NCBI GenBank assembly: GCA_035048495.1
Contig: CM068552.1
Coordinates: 26,848,154 to 26,912,153, forward strand
DNA: 64,000 nucleotides
Direction: 5' to 3'
Source: Euptelea pleiosperma
Lineage: Eukaryota; Streptophyta; Magnoliopsida; Ranunculales; Eupteleaceae
The notes under the pieces were generated by a model. That model had not been told where the DNA came from. It saw only the letters and a list, made by a program, of their open reading frames with translations, and ran no database searches. Positions within the stretch are counted from its first letter, which is position 1; each line of letters begins with the position of its first letter. The translations under genes were made by a program, and so were the position numbers. This document shows, piece by piece, positions 46,901 to 58,900 of this stretch.

Positions 46901-49900
46901 TGTTACTACAGCATTAAGAACATGCACTCCCAGAAGGTGGTGATTTGGATAGGTCCCCTACAAGGTGGAAATGCTTTGATATGCTATTTGGTAATGGTTT
47001 TAAAAATCGAAATAATTTGATGAAATTTGGCTGAATTATTTTGATTTTTGGGTGATTGAATTGAAGTCCTAATGTAATATATAATTTACAAAATTTCCCC
47101 TATTAATTAAAAAAGCTTTGAGAAAATTTGTAAACTTCAGCAAATTATGATGAACTTTGACATTTTCAGTGCATAATTAACAAAAACTCAATTAAAGTTT
47201 AGGGAATTTTTAAAACAAATTGCAAATACAGGGACATTTAGACAATTATTGAAAATAGGTAGAAACATGCATTGATATTTCAGGAGATGCTAACAACACG
47301 AATGGAAAACACACAATAAAACAATTATTTTACGTAACAAATGCAGTACCTACTTAGGTAAGCATCTTAAACAATTGTAGGAGCCAAAGATTACACATTT
47401 AATTACTTCAAATAATGTCATCTAAGTACATAAAATCCAAAACAGTTTACTTATATGATATGATGAGGTTATAACTGTTATCATATACGTATTTTTATAC
47501 GTAATTTTTACATATATTACATGTAATAGGGGTAGTTGTGTAAATACTCCCCTAGAAGGGTATATTTGTCTTTTGTATTTGCTTCTTGATATAAATAAGA
47601 ATTATGGAGTCACGGTGAAATCATCACATGACATCCACTCTTTCTTCTCTCTTCTCCATCTTCTTCTTTACATTGAAACCCTAAACCTAACCCTAATATT
47701 GTTCTTCATTTCAACTTGGTATCAGAGCCATCCTAGAGGTATACAGAAGAGATATCCTTCCAGAGGAACTTCAGCAGGGTGATGACGTCATCCAAGCCGT
47801 ACGGCTGACGTCAGCAGCCGTACGGACAGGTTCCATCTCTTCCTCTGAAACTTCACCATTAGCTAGAGTATATTCTTTCCTCTTTTTTGGTTATTTTTTC
47901 AGAATTTTCCGAGTTGATTTGGTGTGTTTTTTTGGATTTCTCTTTGAAAATTCGAAAAAACTCAGTTTGTAAACCAGCGAGTTTTTTGGATCCTTAATGG
48001 ATCTTTTCGGGGGGTTCGTTGCTTGGATTTAATCCCCCCCCCCCCCCCCCCCCCCAATCTAAGCTTCATGAGCATACCTCACTTGCTCGAATCCGACAAG
48101 TTTTGAGGGTTGTGGGAGGAGTTCTCTTCCCTCTAGTTACTGCCGGCCTCCTCTTTAGCCATTTTTGGCTGTCGGCTGGATATATTCCTCTCTCTCTTTG
48201 CTTCCAGACTTCTTTTCATGTGTTTGAATGCTTTAAGGATGATTTCCTCCCATCCTATACTGTCCATCCCTCTTCTTACTCCCTATTTCAGGCCTTTGGG
48301 GACTTTTATGGGTGTTTATTGATCACTATATCGGTTTTTATACCTTTGATTGTTCTTCTTGGGTGTTTTTAGACCTTTTCTTCTTTTTTCCCTTGCTTTG
48401 TGATGTCTAATCTGCCTATTATCCCGGATCCTACCCCACTTGTTATCCCGGATACTCCTTCCAGATCGTATTGAGCACGGAAGCCCCCTCCAGAGGTACT
48501 GGAGGACCTATGGTGTCTCAAATGGTCATGGAAAACCCCGGATTGCAAATCACGACTGTTAAATTGAATGGGAAGAATTACCTTGAGTGGTCACAGGCCG
48601 CTAAGATGTTCATCGGAGGCCGTGGGAAGATGAGTTATCTTATAGGGAGAGCTACTAAACCTGCTTCACCTGATGAGCCTCTATACGCTAAGTGGGAGAT
48701 GGAGAATCTCATTGTGATGTCTTGGTTTTGTAGTTCCATGCAGCCTCACATCAGCCGTGGATTTCTCTTCTTTCACACTGTCCATGAAATCTGGGAATCT
48801 GCACGCAAGATCTACTTTGAACAACAGAATGTTAGTCGGGCCTTTCAGCTTAAACAGAGTATCTCCCGGCTTCGGCAGGGGGAGATGTCTCTATCTGATT
48901 ACTTTGCCACCCTCAGGAGCATGTGGGAGGAGTTGGATCACTACCATGCCTTCCATTCGACTGTTCAGAGAACATCAATAGCTACCAGAAATATGTGGAG
49001 AAGAGTCGGTGTTTTGAGTTCCTATCAGGACTCAACTCTGAGTTTGAGTTGGCTAGAGTTTAGCTCCTGAGCCATCGGATTGATCTACCCTCTCTAGACG
49101 AGGTATACTCTTATGTTCAGAGTGAGGAGAGCAGACGCAGTGCTATGGCACCACCTCCTCCTCCTGAGAGATCGGCTCTTGTTATGTCTACATATGGTGT
49201 TTCCAGTTCACAGTCACACCGCTTCCAGAAGCCGAAGTTTTTTACTTCTCCACCTGGTCAGTAGTATCATCCTTCCACTACTGGGAAGCCTTCTAGGGAG
49301 AGGCCCAAGTGTGATCACTGTGGCAAGATGGGTCACGTGAGAGACAAGTGTTGGGTGTTATTTGGCAAGCCTCCTCGCTTTAGTCAGCCTGGATCTTCTG
49401 GTGCCCATTCAGTTAGCATGGATATCTTGGCACCTCCGACTGATTAGTCCCTTCAGAGCTCTACTCCGCTTGCTCAGCCCCATCAGAGTTCTTCTCCACT
49501 AGCCTCTTCAGGTCCCTTGGCTGCTTCCGAGCTTGCAGGACTTCGCCGGTTGCTCTCCCAGTTAGATGGTCCCTCTGCCACTTCCTCCTTTGCTCATCAG
49601 GTATCATTAGATTTGCCCATCATGTGTCCACCTCCAGTCCTAAGTGGATCATTGATTCAGGGGCTTCGGAACACATGACGGGCATGTCTTCTTTATTTTC
49701 GAGCTATTCTATTTGTTATGGCTGTGATAAAGTTAGAACTGCAGATGGTACTTTATTTTCTGTATCTGGGAAAGGGGCTGTTTTCCCATCTCCTAAGCTT
49801 CCACTTGACTCTGTTTTACATGTCCCAAATTTTATATCAAATCTCTTATATGTTGGTGCTCTTACCAAATCTTTGAACTGCAGTGTGACATTTTTCCCTT

Positions 49901-52900
49901 CATACTGTGTCTTTCAGGATCTCGAGACGAGGAGGACGATTGGCACTGGACATGAAGCCGAGGGCTTATACCTTCTTGATGGACGACCTTCTGAGCTCAC
50001 AGCACTACAGTCCTCACCTAGTAGTAGTAGTAGTATAGAGTCTGTTTTATGTTGGCATACCTGTAGACGGGCATGTATCGTTTCCATATCTCAAACTTTT
50101 ATTTCTAGTTTATTTGTTTCAGTTTTGTTATCTGACTTGCATTGTGAAACTTGTGAGCTTTCGAAACACTGTCGATCTCATTATCCTTCAAGAGATAATC
50201 GAAGTTCTATTTCCTTTGATCTTGTGCATTCTGATGTATGGAGTCCTTCCCCTGTGCTTTCTATTTTTGGCTTCCGCTATTTTGTTACTTTTGTTGATGA
50301 TTACACTTGTTGCACATGGGTTTATCCTATGAAAACCAAAGATGAGGTTCATTCTATCTTTAAAGGTTTTCATAAGATGATCCTAACTCAATTTGGTGCC
50401 TCCATTAAGGTCGTTCGTTCTAACTAAGGTGGAGAGTATATGTATAGGGGACTCCAGCAATATTTTTTCGACCATGGGATTTGTCACCAAAATTCTTGCA
50501 GCTACACCCCTCAACAAAATGGTGTAGCTGAAAGAAAAATGCGTCATCTGACAGAGGTAGCTCGATCTCTTCTGATCGGCTCCAAAGTCCCCCAAATCCT
50601 ATTGGTCGGATGCTGTTTTAACAGCTGCTTATTTGACTAACAGAATGCCATCCCGTGTTCTCAACTTCAAGTCTCCACTTCAGGTCCTTACTCCCGCTGC
50701 TTCCCTATTCGCGGTCCCTCGTATTTTTGGGTGTGCTTGCTATGTACACATCTCGGCCCTCATTGTACCAAACTCGATCCCAAAGCACTTAAATGTGTTT
50801 TTCTAGGTTACTCTGCTTCCCATAAAGGGTATACGTGTTTCCATCCTTCCGCACGACAGAAACTTGTTTCTATGGATGTCACCTTTCGTGAAGATCTATC
50901 TTTTTTCTCTGTCTCTCTTTAGGGGGAGAATAGTAGTGAAGAGAGGTGTGAGATTTCTCTTCCTGCTATATCACTGTCTCCTTCCCCTTCCTCCTTTGAG
51001 TTTGAGAGGCCTCAGACTACTTCACCTGCTATTGTGGTTGACAGTGCTCCTGATACTCAGAAGGAGCTCATAGTCTATCACAGAAGGGAGAAAGCCAAAG
51101 CTGATCCAGCACCAGTGGTACCACCCTCGGCTCAAGGTAATCCTTCTTCCCCCTCTATACCTGTCATTTTTTCTTCTACTGATGCTTCTGATACTCCTAT
51201 TGCTCTACGGAAAGGAGTAAGAAGTTGCACTCAGCATCCCTTGAGCCACTTTGTCTCTTATGACGCCTTGTCTCCATCCTATAAATCCTTTGTCACATCC
51301 CTCTCCACTATTCCTATCCCTTTTTCAGTGGTAGAAGAGCTAGCTCAACTAAGGTGGAAAGCTGCTATGCTAGAGGAAATGAGAACACCAGACAAGAATA
51401 GGACATAGGAGCTTGTTGACTTGCCAAGAGGCAAGAAACTTGTGGGTTGCAGATGGGTGTTTACAGTCAAATACCAGGCAGACGGGTCCATTGAGTAGTA
51501 CAAGGCGAGATTAGTAGCCAAGGGGTACACTTAGACCTATGGGATTGATTATGTGGAAACCTTTGCGCCTGTTGCCAAAATGAATTCCATCAAGGTGTTA
51601 TTGTCCCTTGCAGCAAACCAGGCGTGGCCTCTACATCAGTTGGATGTGAAGAATGCCTTTCTTCATGATAATTTACATGAAGAAGTATACATGGTGCCTC
51701 CTCCTGGATTCACTCCATCGGGAAATGGTAGCAAGGTCTGTCTACTGAAGAAGGCCCTCTATGGGCTAAAGCAATCTCTACGAGCATGGTTTGAGAGATT
51801 CACCCTAGCTGTGAAGAAACTGGGCTACACCCAAAGTCAGGTCGATCACACCCTATTTTTTAAGCATCAAGGGAAGAACACCACTGCCTTCATTGTTTAT
51901 GTTGATGACATCATTCTCACAGGGAATGATGCAGAAGAGGTAGCTAAGCTGAAGCGTCAGTTAGCAGAGGAGTTTGAAACCAAAGATCTAGGACCCCTCA
52001 AGTACTTCCTAGGCATCAAAGTTGCAAGATCCAGTCAGGGGATCTTCATCTCTCAAAGGAAGTATGTCTTAGACTTGTTACAAGACTCGGGCAGATTGGG
52101 TACTAAACCAGTGGACACTCCTATAGAGCAGAATCACCGGTTAGCAGATGTCAGTGGTGAGCTACTACAGGATGTAGGTAGCTTTCAGAGACTAGTTGGG
52201 CGATTGATCTATCTCTCCCTTACTCGACCTGACATTGCCTATGCAGCGAGTGTGATCAGTCAGTATATGCACTCACCTAGAGATGTTCATCTCGAGGCAG
52301 CACATCGGATCTTGAGATATCTCAAGTTAGCTCCTGGTAGAGGTCTTCTGTTTGAGAAGAATGGCCACATGTGTATAGAGATATATACCGATGCAGACTG
52401 GGCAGGGGCGAAAGATGATCGGAGATCTACTTCTGGATATTGCACATTTGTTGGGGGCAATCTGGTTACTTGGAGAAGCAAGAAGCAACCCGTTGTCGCC
52501 AGATCTGGTGCAGAAGCCGAATTCAGAGCAATGACACATGGCTTGTGTGAGATGCTCTGGTTGAAGGTACTGGTTGCTGAACTTGGTTTCTCAGTTTCAG
52601 GGTCTGTGAGCTTGTACTGTGACAACAAGGCTGCCATCAGCATTGCTCACAATCCCGTTCAGCATGATCGTGCCAAACACATTGAGGTGGACTGACACTT
52701 CATCAGGGAGAAGATTGTCTATAGGGCAGTGTGCACCCCATTTGTGAAGACTGATGAACAGGTTGCAGATGTCTTCACGAAGGGAGTTCCAAGTTGGCAA
52801 CTCCATAAATGTTTGTGCGAGTTGGGCATGAGAGATATCTATGCACCAACTTGAGGAGGAGTGTTATCATATACGTATTTTATATGTATTTTTTACATAT

Positions 52901-55900
52901 ATTACATGTAATAGGGGTAGTTGTGTAAATACTCCCCTAGAAGGGTATATTTGTCTTTTGTATTTGCTTCTTGATATAAATAAGAATTATGGATTCATGA
53001 TGAAATCATCACATGACATCCACTCTTTCTTCTCTCTTCTCCATCTTCTTTACATTGAAACCCTAAACCTAACCCTAATTCTCTATTGTTCTTCATTTCA
53101 ACTATAACCACATTTTGTAAAATTATTTATAAAATATTTTAAAATTGTAAAAAAATAAATTATTAATACATTTGACATCTAAGGGAAAATCCATGTCATA
53201 TAATTTATAATAATTAGATAATATAAATCTAACAGGTTAATTAAATTTTTATGATATTATTTTCTTAATTAAGATTATTTTTTAAACTAATTGGGCTAAT
53301 TACCCATTTATGATCTTAGTTTGGTAAATTAAAATAATTTACATAGTAAAATACACAAAGAAATTAAATAAGTTAAAAAGTAATTAGGAAACTAGTTAGG
53401 CAACAAATGCATTCATCAATGATATAGATATATTCTATGCTTACCAACACTTACATATAATATTTTGTGATCTAATTTATTAATATAATTTTTTGCGTTA
53501 ACATTTATTAAAATATGTAGCTAGTATAAGATATACGTAAACTGTTTTAAACAATATTAAACTCTAATTCAATCGTATGTTTTTCGTTGATCCCTGTGGC
53601 TATGATCTCCTCGGGGCATAAGTAAGCTATTTGGCTTTTATGTACTTATTGAAATTATTTTGAGCATTTAACTGTAAATTTTGGCTGTTCGACTTTTAGT
53701 ACTTCGGATACTTGCATCAGTACGTGTCTAATGCTATTGATCTTGCATATGTTGCTCCAAATGGATTAATTATGAGTCTTATCATGCTTCTTTTATCATA
53801 TCCTAAAAAATAGGTTTGTTTTTCATTTTGGCAAAATTTCTGCCAACTTCCCTGAGTTGGTGAATTTTCTCAAAAATTCTCTAAACCAAATGAATTCCGT
53901 GAATTAATTCTGAATTTAAATTAACTGAATTTTAGGGCAATATCGGAGTTTGAAACCTTAATTTGGTCATTTGCTCATTGATTATTTGTATGATGCACAT
54001 GTGTTGGCTTTCATCTTCTATTTCATGTCTTTATGATTTTTTAAGTGGCTTTTAAGTTTGCTGCTCATTTAATGGGAGCATCTGTATCACCAATGTTGAA
54101 ATGGTTGATTTTTTACATGGCTTTTAATTTTGCTGCTCATTTAATGGGAGCATCCGTATCACCAATTTTGAAAAGGTTAAGAACATTTTTCAGCATCAAA
54201 CAACATATATCTTTCCATTGTATAAACCCAATTTTCTATTCTCACTTCGCAAAAGATGATAATCTTATTTTTATGAGATTTTCGTATCTACAGAAGATGC
54301 TGTCTTCATCACAGTGTTTAATTTTCAGAGTTCTCACTGAAAATAGCTTGGAATATATGGTTGCATATCACCACAACATGAATAGAATTGCAGGAAAAGT
54401 CACATAAAATTTCAACCTTTTGATGGACATAAGAAGCAAGTGGAGTGGCGGTTTTGAGTTGTAAAGGGCAGAATATTTATTTATTTTGGTTAAGCAGGCA
54501 AAGGGTAGATTGAAACTGTTACAGGGGATATTTTCATTCTCATACGTATCTACACCCTTTCCAGAAAATCCATGCAAGGGAATTGCATTTACTGAGTAAC
54601 TGAAAATGCCCACTCGGTAATCCATATAAAGACAAGAAGAAACATATTTTCTTTTCTCCTTTTTTTGATGACACTGGTGAAAGCTATGCTTGCATACTCT
54701 CTTTTGTGTGGACCCTTGACTATACTTTGATGGTGTTATTGGTCCTTATTGATTTCCTTTGAAGCTCTGTTTAGCTTTTTGGTTTGTTGCAGACCATAAA
54801 GGAGCCCCTGGACAAAGTTTTATACAGTAATTCTTGTGAGCAAAACGGTTTTTCTAGGATAGACCGTCCACATCTTCCAGAAGGTTCAGATGATTCCCTA
54901 CATGGGCACTGGAGAAATGTTGTACTGAAACACATTTTGCAATCATTGGATGTGAGTGAAGGTGGTATCCAGAGCTGCATCCAAGATGCACTTGCATCCA
55001 GTCCATTTGGTTCCATTCCCATGGTTAAGATGCGTGTTACCTCTGATCAAATTGCACAGGCACAGGTAATATTCGTATGGCTCATGAATCTATTTGTCTC
55101 TGTTTTTTCCATGAGATATTGAGGTCATTGTTTGGATCAATCAATGTTTGCAAGAATTTGTACATTGTCACAAAGACAGGCAGAAGTGCCACCTACAAGT
55201 AGAGAGGGAACCTGAAATATCTGACAGATCTGTTAATGTTGTCAAGGAGCATAAGAGTCATACTTTAGATGGATTCCCGATCGAGCCAAATGATCAAGCA
55301 AATGTTCATGTTATCACTGAGCTGTGTCAGCGTGCTTTTCACAATGTCATAGCTTCAGAGAAATTCACCTTGTTGTGTAAGTTGCTTTGTGAGAATTTCC
55401 AAGGCATCAAGGTTGACAACTTTTCTAACTTTAGTGTCATCAATTCAAGGATGAAAGAGGGGGCTTATGGACAGTCTCCAATACTTTTCTCTACGGATAT
55501 TCAACAGGTAATTTTTTTAATCTTTTCATGTTTCCGTTAAAAGTGTTTATTTGGCATCTGTAGTTTTCTATGCGCTCTTGCTCAATCTAATCTTCTCTTT
55601 TTTTTGCCTAATCATTGCTCAATCCAACGTGATTATATTACTTATCTGTGGACTGTTTGGTATAAAATTTTGGAATTATGTCAAGCTGGTAAATATGTGG
55701 GCTCCTATAGTGATGCTTCTTTTATAAACTTCTATCTAACATAAAAATTTCATCCAAAAGAAATTTGCAATATTGGACACGCTGCAAATTCTATGTTGGA
55801 CACACTCCAACACTTCGTATGAGAGATATTACTTTATCCGTTTTCATCTATTATTTGTAGACTGTAACAATGGAACGCACACGTGTGCTGGTGTCCAGCA

Positions 55901-58900
55901 CATAGGAGGTGTCTGAGGTGGCAGATTTGAAAAGCAGAAACATCCCGTGTACATGTATTAGAATATAGCATTTTAGTTAGATTTAAATTAGAAATTTTTT
56001 ATCAAATAAAAACAGGGAAAAAAAATATGAAAAGTAAAATAAAAAAAAACATCGTAAAGTTAAAGAAAACATCCACCATATCTCAGGAGTAGTCAAAGGA
56101 AGTACGGCGGGTCCGAGTAGGAAGAAATTTCCATGCTCATTATCAGCTAACTTAATAAATATAAGTAGGTTTAGAAGAGGGAAGACGAATAAAACAACTA
56201 TGGTTTTGTTTAAAAAATTTAGTAAAAAAAACCGCTAAAAGTTCTGTGTCATGGTTACAGACTGTATAATTTAATTAGTATCCTTTTTTTTTGGGTTGTA
56301 CATGTCTAACACCAACACATTCAGCCTTTCTAAGTTACATGAAGTTTTGTTATCTTTTTGTTCTCTGACATGCTACACTGTTGGAGAAAACTCAATTGTG
56401 AAATACAGATCAATTTGTCATATATATGTTCACAATTTTGTTAATTAATGCTTATTATGTAATTATCTGTTAGTTAAACTTAAGCCTCCTAGGTTCATCT
56501 TGTGTCTTCCTGACTTCTTTAAATATTGGATTTTTCCCAATATTTAACTCACAGTTGCCTAGGTCTGTATCCTTACAAGAAGGCAATAGTACTTGCTATA
56601 CTTTATGGAGCAAAATGTTGGGCAATCATTAAACAACATAATCATAAAATGAGTATAGCTGAGATGGGGATGTTTGGAAAGACAAAATAAGAAATGAACG
56701 CATTTGAGGAAATGACAATTAGTGATAAAATAGAGTTGATTAAGATGGTTCATTCATGCACAACAAAGACCAATGAAAACACTAGCGAGAAGGAATGTGC
56801 ACATTGAAGGTTCTAAAAGCGAGAGGGAAGACTGAAAAGAAGAATGTGGATTGGAGTAGAGAGAAGATCTGAAGACACTTGCTGTAGCGGAAGGCATGTG
56901 GCACAAACTCATTCAAAACCCATTATTTTATATAAAAGAACTGAAAAAATTTAGGCATTTCTAGAAGTTTGTAGAAGGAAGCAGAAGTCTCTAGAATGTT
57001 ATAGAACTAAAAAGAAATGTGTAGAAATAGGGGCAGGTGTGGAGGAAGATTGGGTTTGAAGGATGATTTGGGTTGATGTCATAGATCTAGGATTTTTCTA
57101 ATACCATGTTAGGAGGAGATAAGAAGATGGTTTTAGGGATGATAACTGTTGTGTTGAGTTAGTTTTGTACATGTTTAATCATATATGCAAGCTAGGCATG
57201 CACATGTACATATACGTTGTTGAAAGGCAAAAAAGTGAACAAAAAGTGGATGTACAGCAATTACGATTCTAGCATTGATACTAAATATCTCTTTTACTTA
57301 TGATACCAATTTATATCAAATTATTATCCTGAATTCCCAAATACACGGAACGTGAATAGTAAAGTGTTGTGGAGCTCCTTGATTTTTTGATATTTTTTGA
57401 TAGGTTAGTGTAATTGTATCAAAAGAGGAAAATGATAAAAACCCCACTGTATAAGAAGAAATAAAAGTTCCCTCACTAGCTAAGTAACTATGCTATACAA
57501 TACAATAGAAAGGCCTACTTGTATACAATTTGTTCCCATTTCAAACCGGACACCTTTAAATTTAGGGAGAATGGAAGAGTAGTGATATGTTGTGGTCCTC
57601 CTGATTTGTGTGGTAAAGAAGTTGATGAGTTGGTCATGTGTAAGTGATATGTAGATTAGTCCTTTCTCAAAAAGGTTGGTTTGGGGAACTCTGGTCCCAT
57701 CCTAAGTGTCCTTTCTCATCTGGACAGCAATGTTAGATAAGATCCTAACAGTGGACAATTTGCTTGATAAGGTTTTCAGTTTCCAAATACATATGGCTTT
57801 GTAATTCTAATGGAGAAATGGGCAATCACCTATTCATCCACTGCCGGGTGGCTAGGGACATGTGGGTCCAATTTTTCCGCCTCTTTGGGATTTGTTGGGT
57901 GATGCCATGAAGTGTCTTTGAGCTTTTTGAAGGACGGTTGTCTCAAACCTTTGTCAATTTGGGACGCATTCTTTGGGGGTTTCTTCCTTTTGCACTATAT
58001 TGGGAGCTATGGAATGAGAGAAACATGTGCATTTTTAAGAACACGGAAAGCAGCCTTGCGAAATTGGTGCTAAGGATTAAAGCTCCACTCTTCTTCTGGT
58101 CTTCCATTCTTCACGAATTGAAGGAAGTCCGTTTTGAGGAATTTGTATTTAGATGGGGGAAATATTTTTGGAGCCTAGTCTCATTTATAACCTTTTGCAG
58201 CTTTTGAAGTAGGGGGAGCTTTCTCAGCTTCCTTCTTCGGGTTTTTTGTATATCCCTTTGTTTTATTTATATTGGGGGTTGGCCGTTTTTTCAATACATA
58301 CTTTTACTTATAAAAAATTTGTAGGTGATATGGATGTGATAAGTAGGTGATGTCTCGGAGACATGTAGGGATGTGTATTGTTTAGTTGATATGCTAGTCA
58401 TTGCCCTATCCATAAATAGAGATGTAGACATGGCTTGTCTTCATGATTTATTTGTTGTTCTGACCCTTCATTCTCCAATTCCAATATTTTCATATTAACC
58501 ATTCTACTGTTTTGTCCATCATCAGCTGGGAATCCATGGTAATCTGCAGTAGAATTTGAGCCTCATGAGAACTGATTTGCTAATGGAATGTTTTGCATTG
58601 TATTGACTGGTTCGCTTAAACCATAAGCAATTTTAAGCCCTAGGGCGAACTACTGTGGTTAGAGATTACGTTTTGGATTTGGCATACATAATTTTTCTAT
58701 TTAGCATGAAATGCCATGTACTTGGTCCAAGTAAGCTTTTTCATGATCAGTTCCTCGGGGATTAATATCTGATGCCTGAATATTTCACAGGTATGGAGAA
58801 AGTTTCAAAAGATTGGTACTGAATTGGTTGCTCTTGCAAAGAGCCTTTCAGACATGTCAAGGACATCCTACCTTGAGCAGGTAAGAACAATTAACATCTG

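Larger units (their letters stand above)
47476..53103 (+). mobile_element. Ty1/copia retrotransposon, full length (5.6 kb), non-functional
   Basis: LTRs are 47476-47716 and 52862-53103. The target duplication is ATAAC (47471-47475 and 53104-53108), perfect. The primer site TGGTATCAGAGCC follows the 5' LTR and a GAGGAGGAG purine tract precedes the 3' LTR. Domain order gag, zinc knuckle, protease, integrase, RT, RNase H is the copia order. The two LTRs differ at about half a dozen bases plus two small indels by eye, so insertion is fairly recent, yet the coding region has several stops and frameshifts. Confidence 0.92.
28904..54792 (+). other. PHD gene intron 1 (about 25.9 kb)
   Basis: It runs from GTTAGT to TTGTTGCAG. 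It contains the Harbinger-like element, hAT, copia, solo-LTR, gypsy and MITE insertions listed separately. No further exon that keeps phase 0 and resembles the family was found inside. Confidence 0.65.
55508..58790 (+). other. PHD gene intron 3 (3.3 kb)
   Basis: Phase 0 intron, GTAATT to TATTTCACAG. It contains two LINE remnants listed separately. Confidence 0.7.

Noticed and set aside
48019..48372. 117-residue frame in the copia 2 leader
   Set aside because: It starts in the poly(C) tract, precedes gag and has no domain; it is leader sequence.
52287..52643. 118-residue minus-strand frame
   Set aside because: Antisense shadow of the copia RNase H domain.
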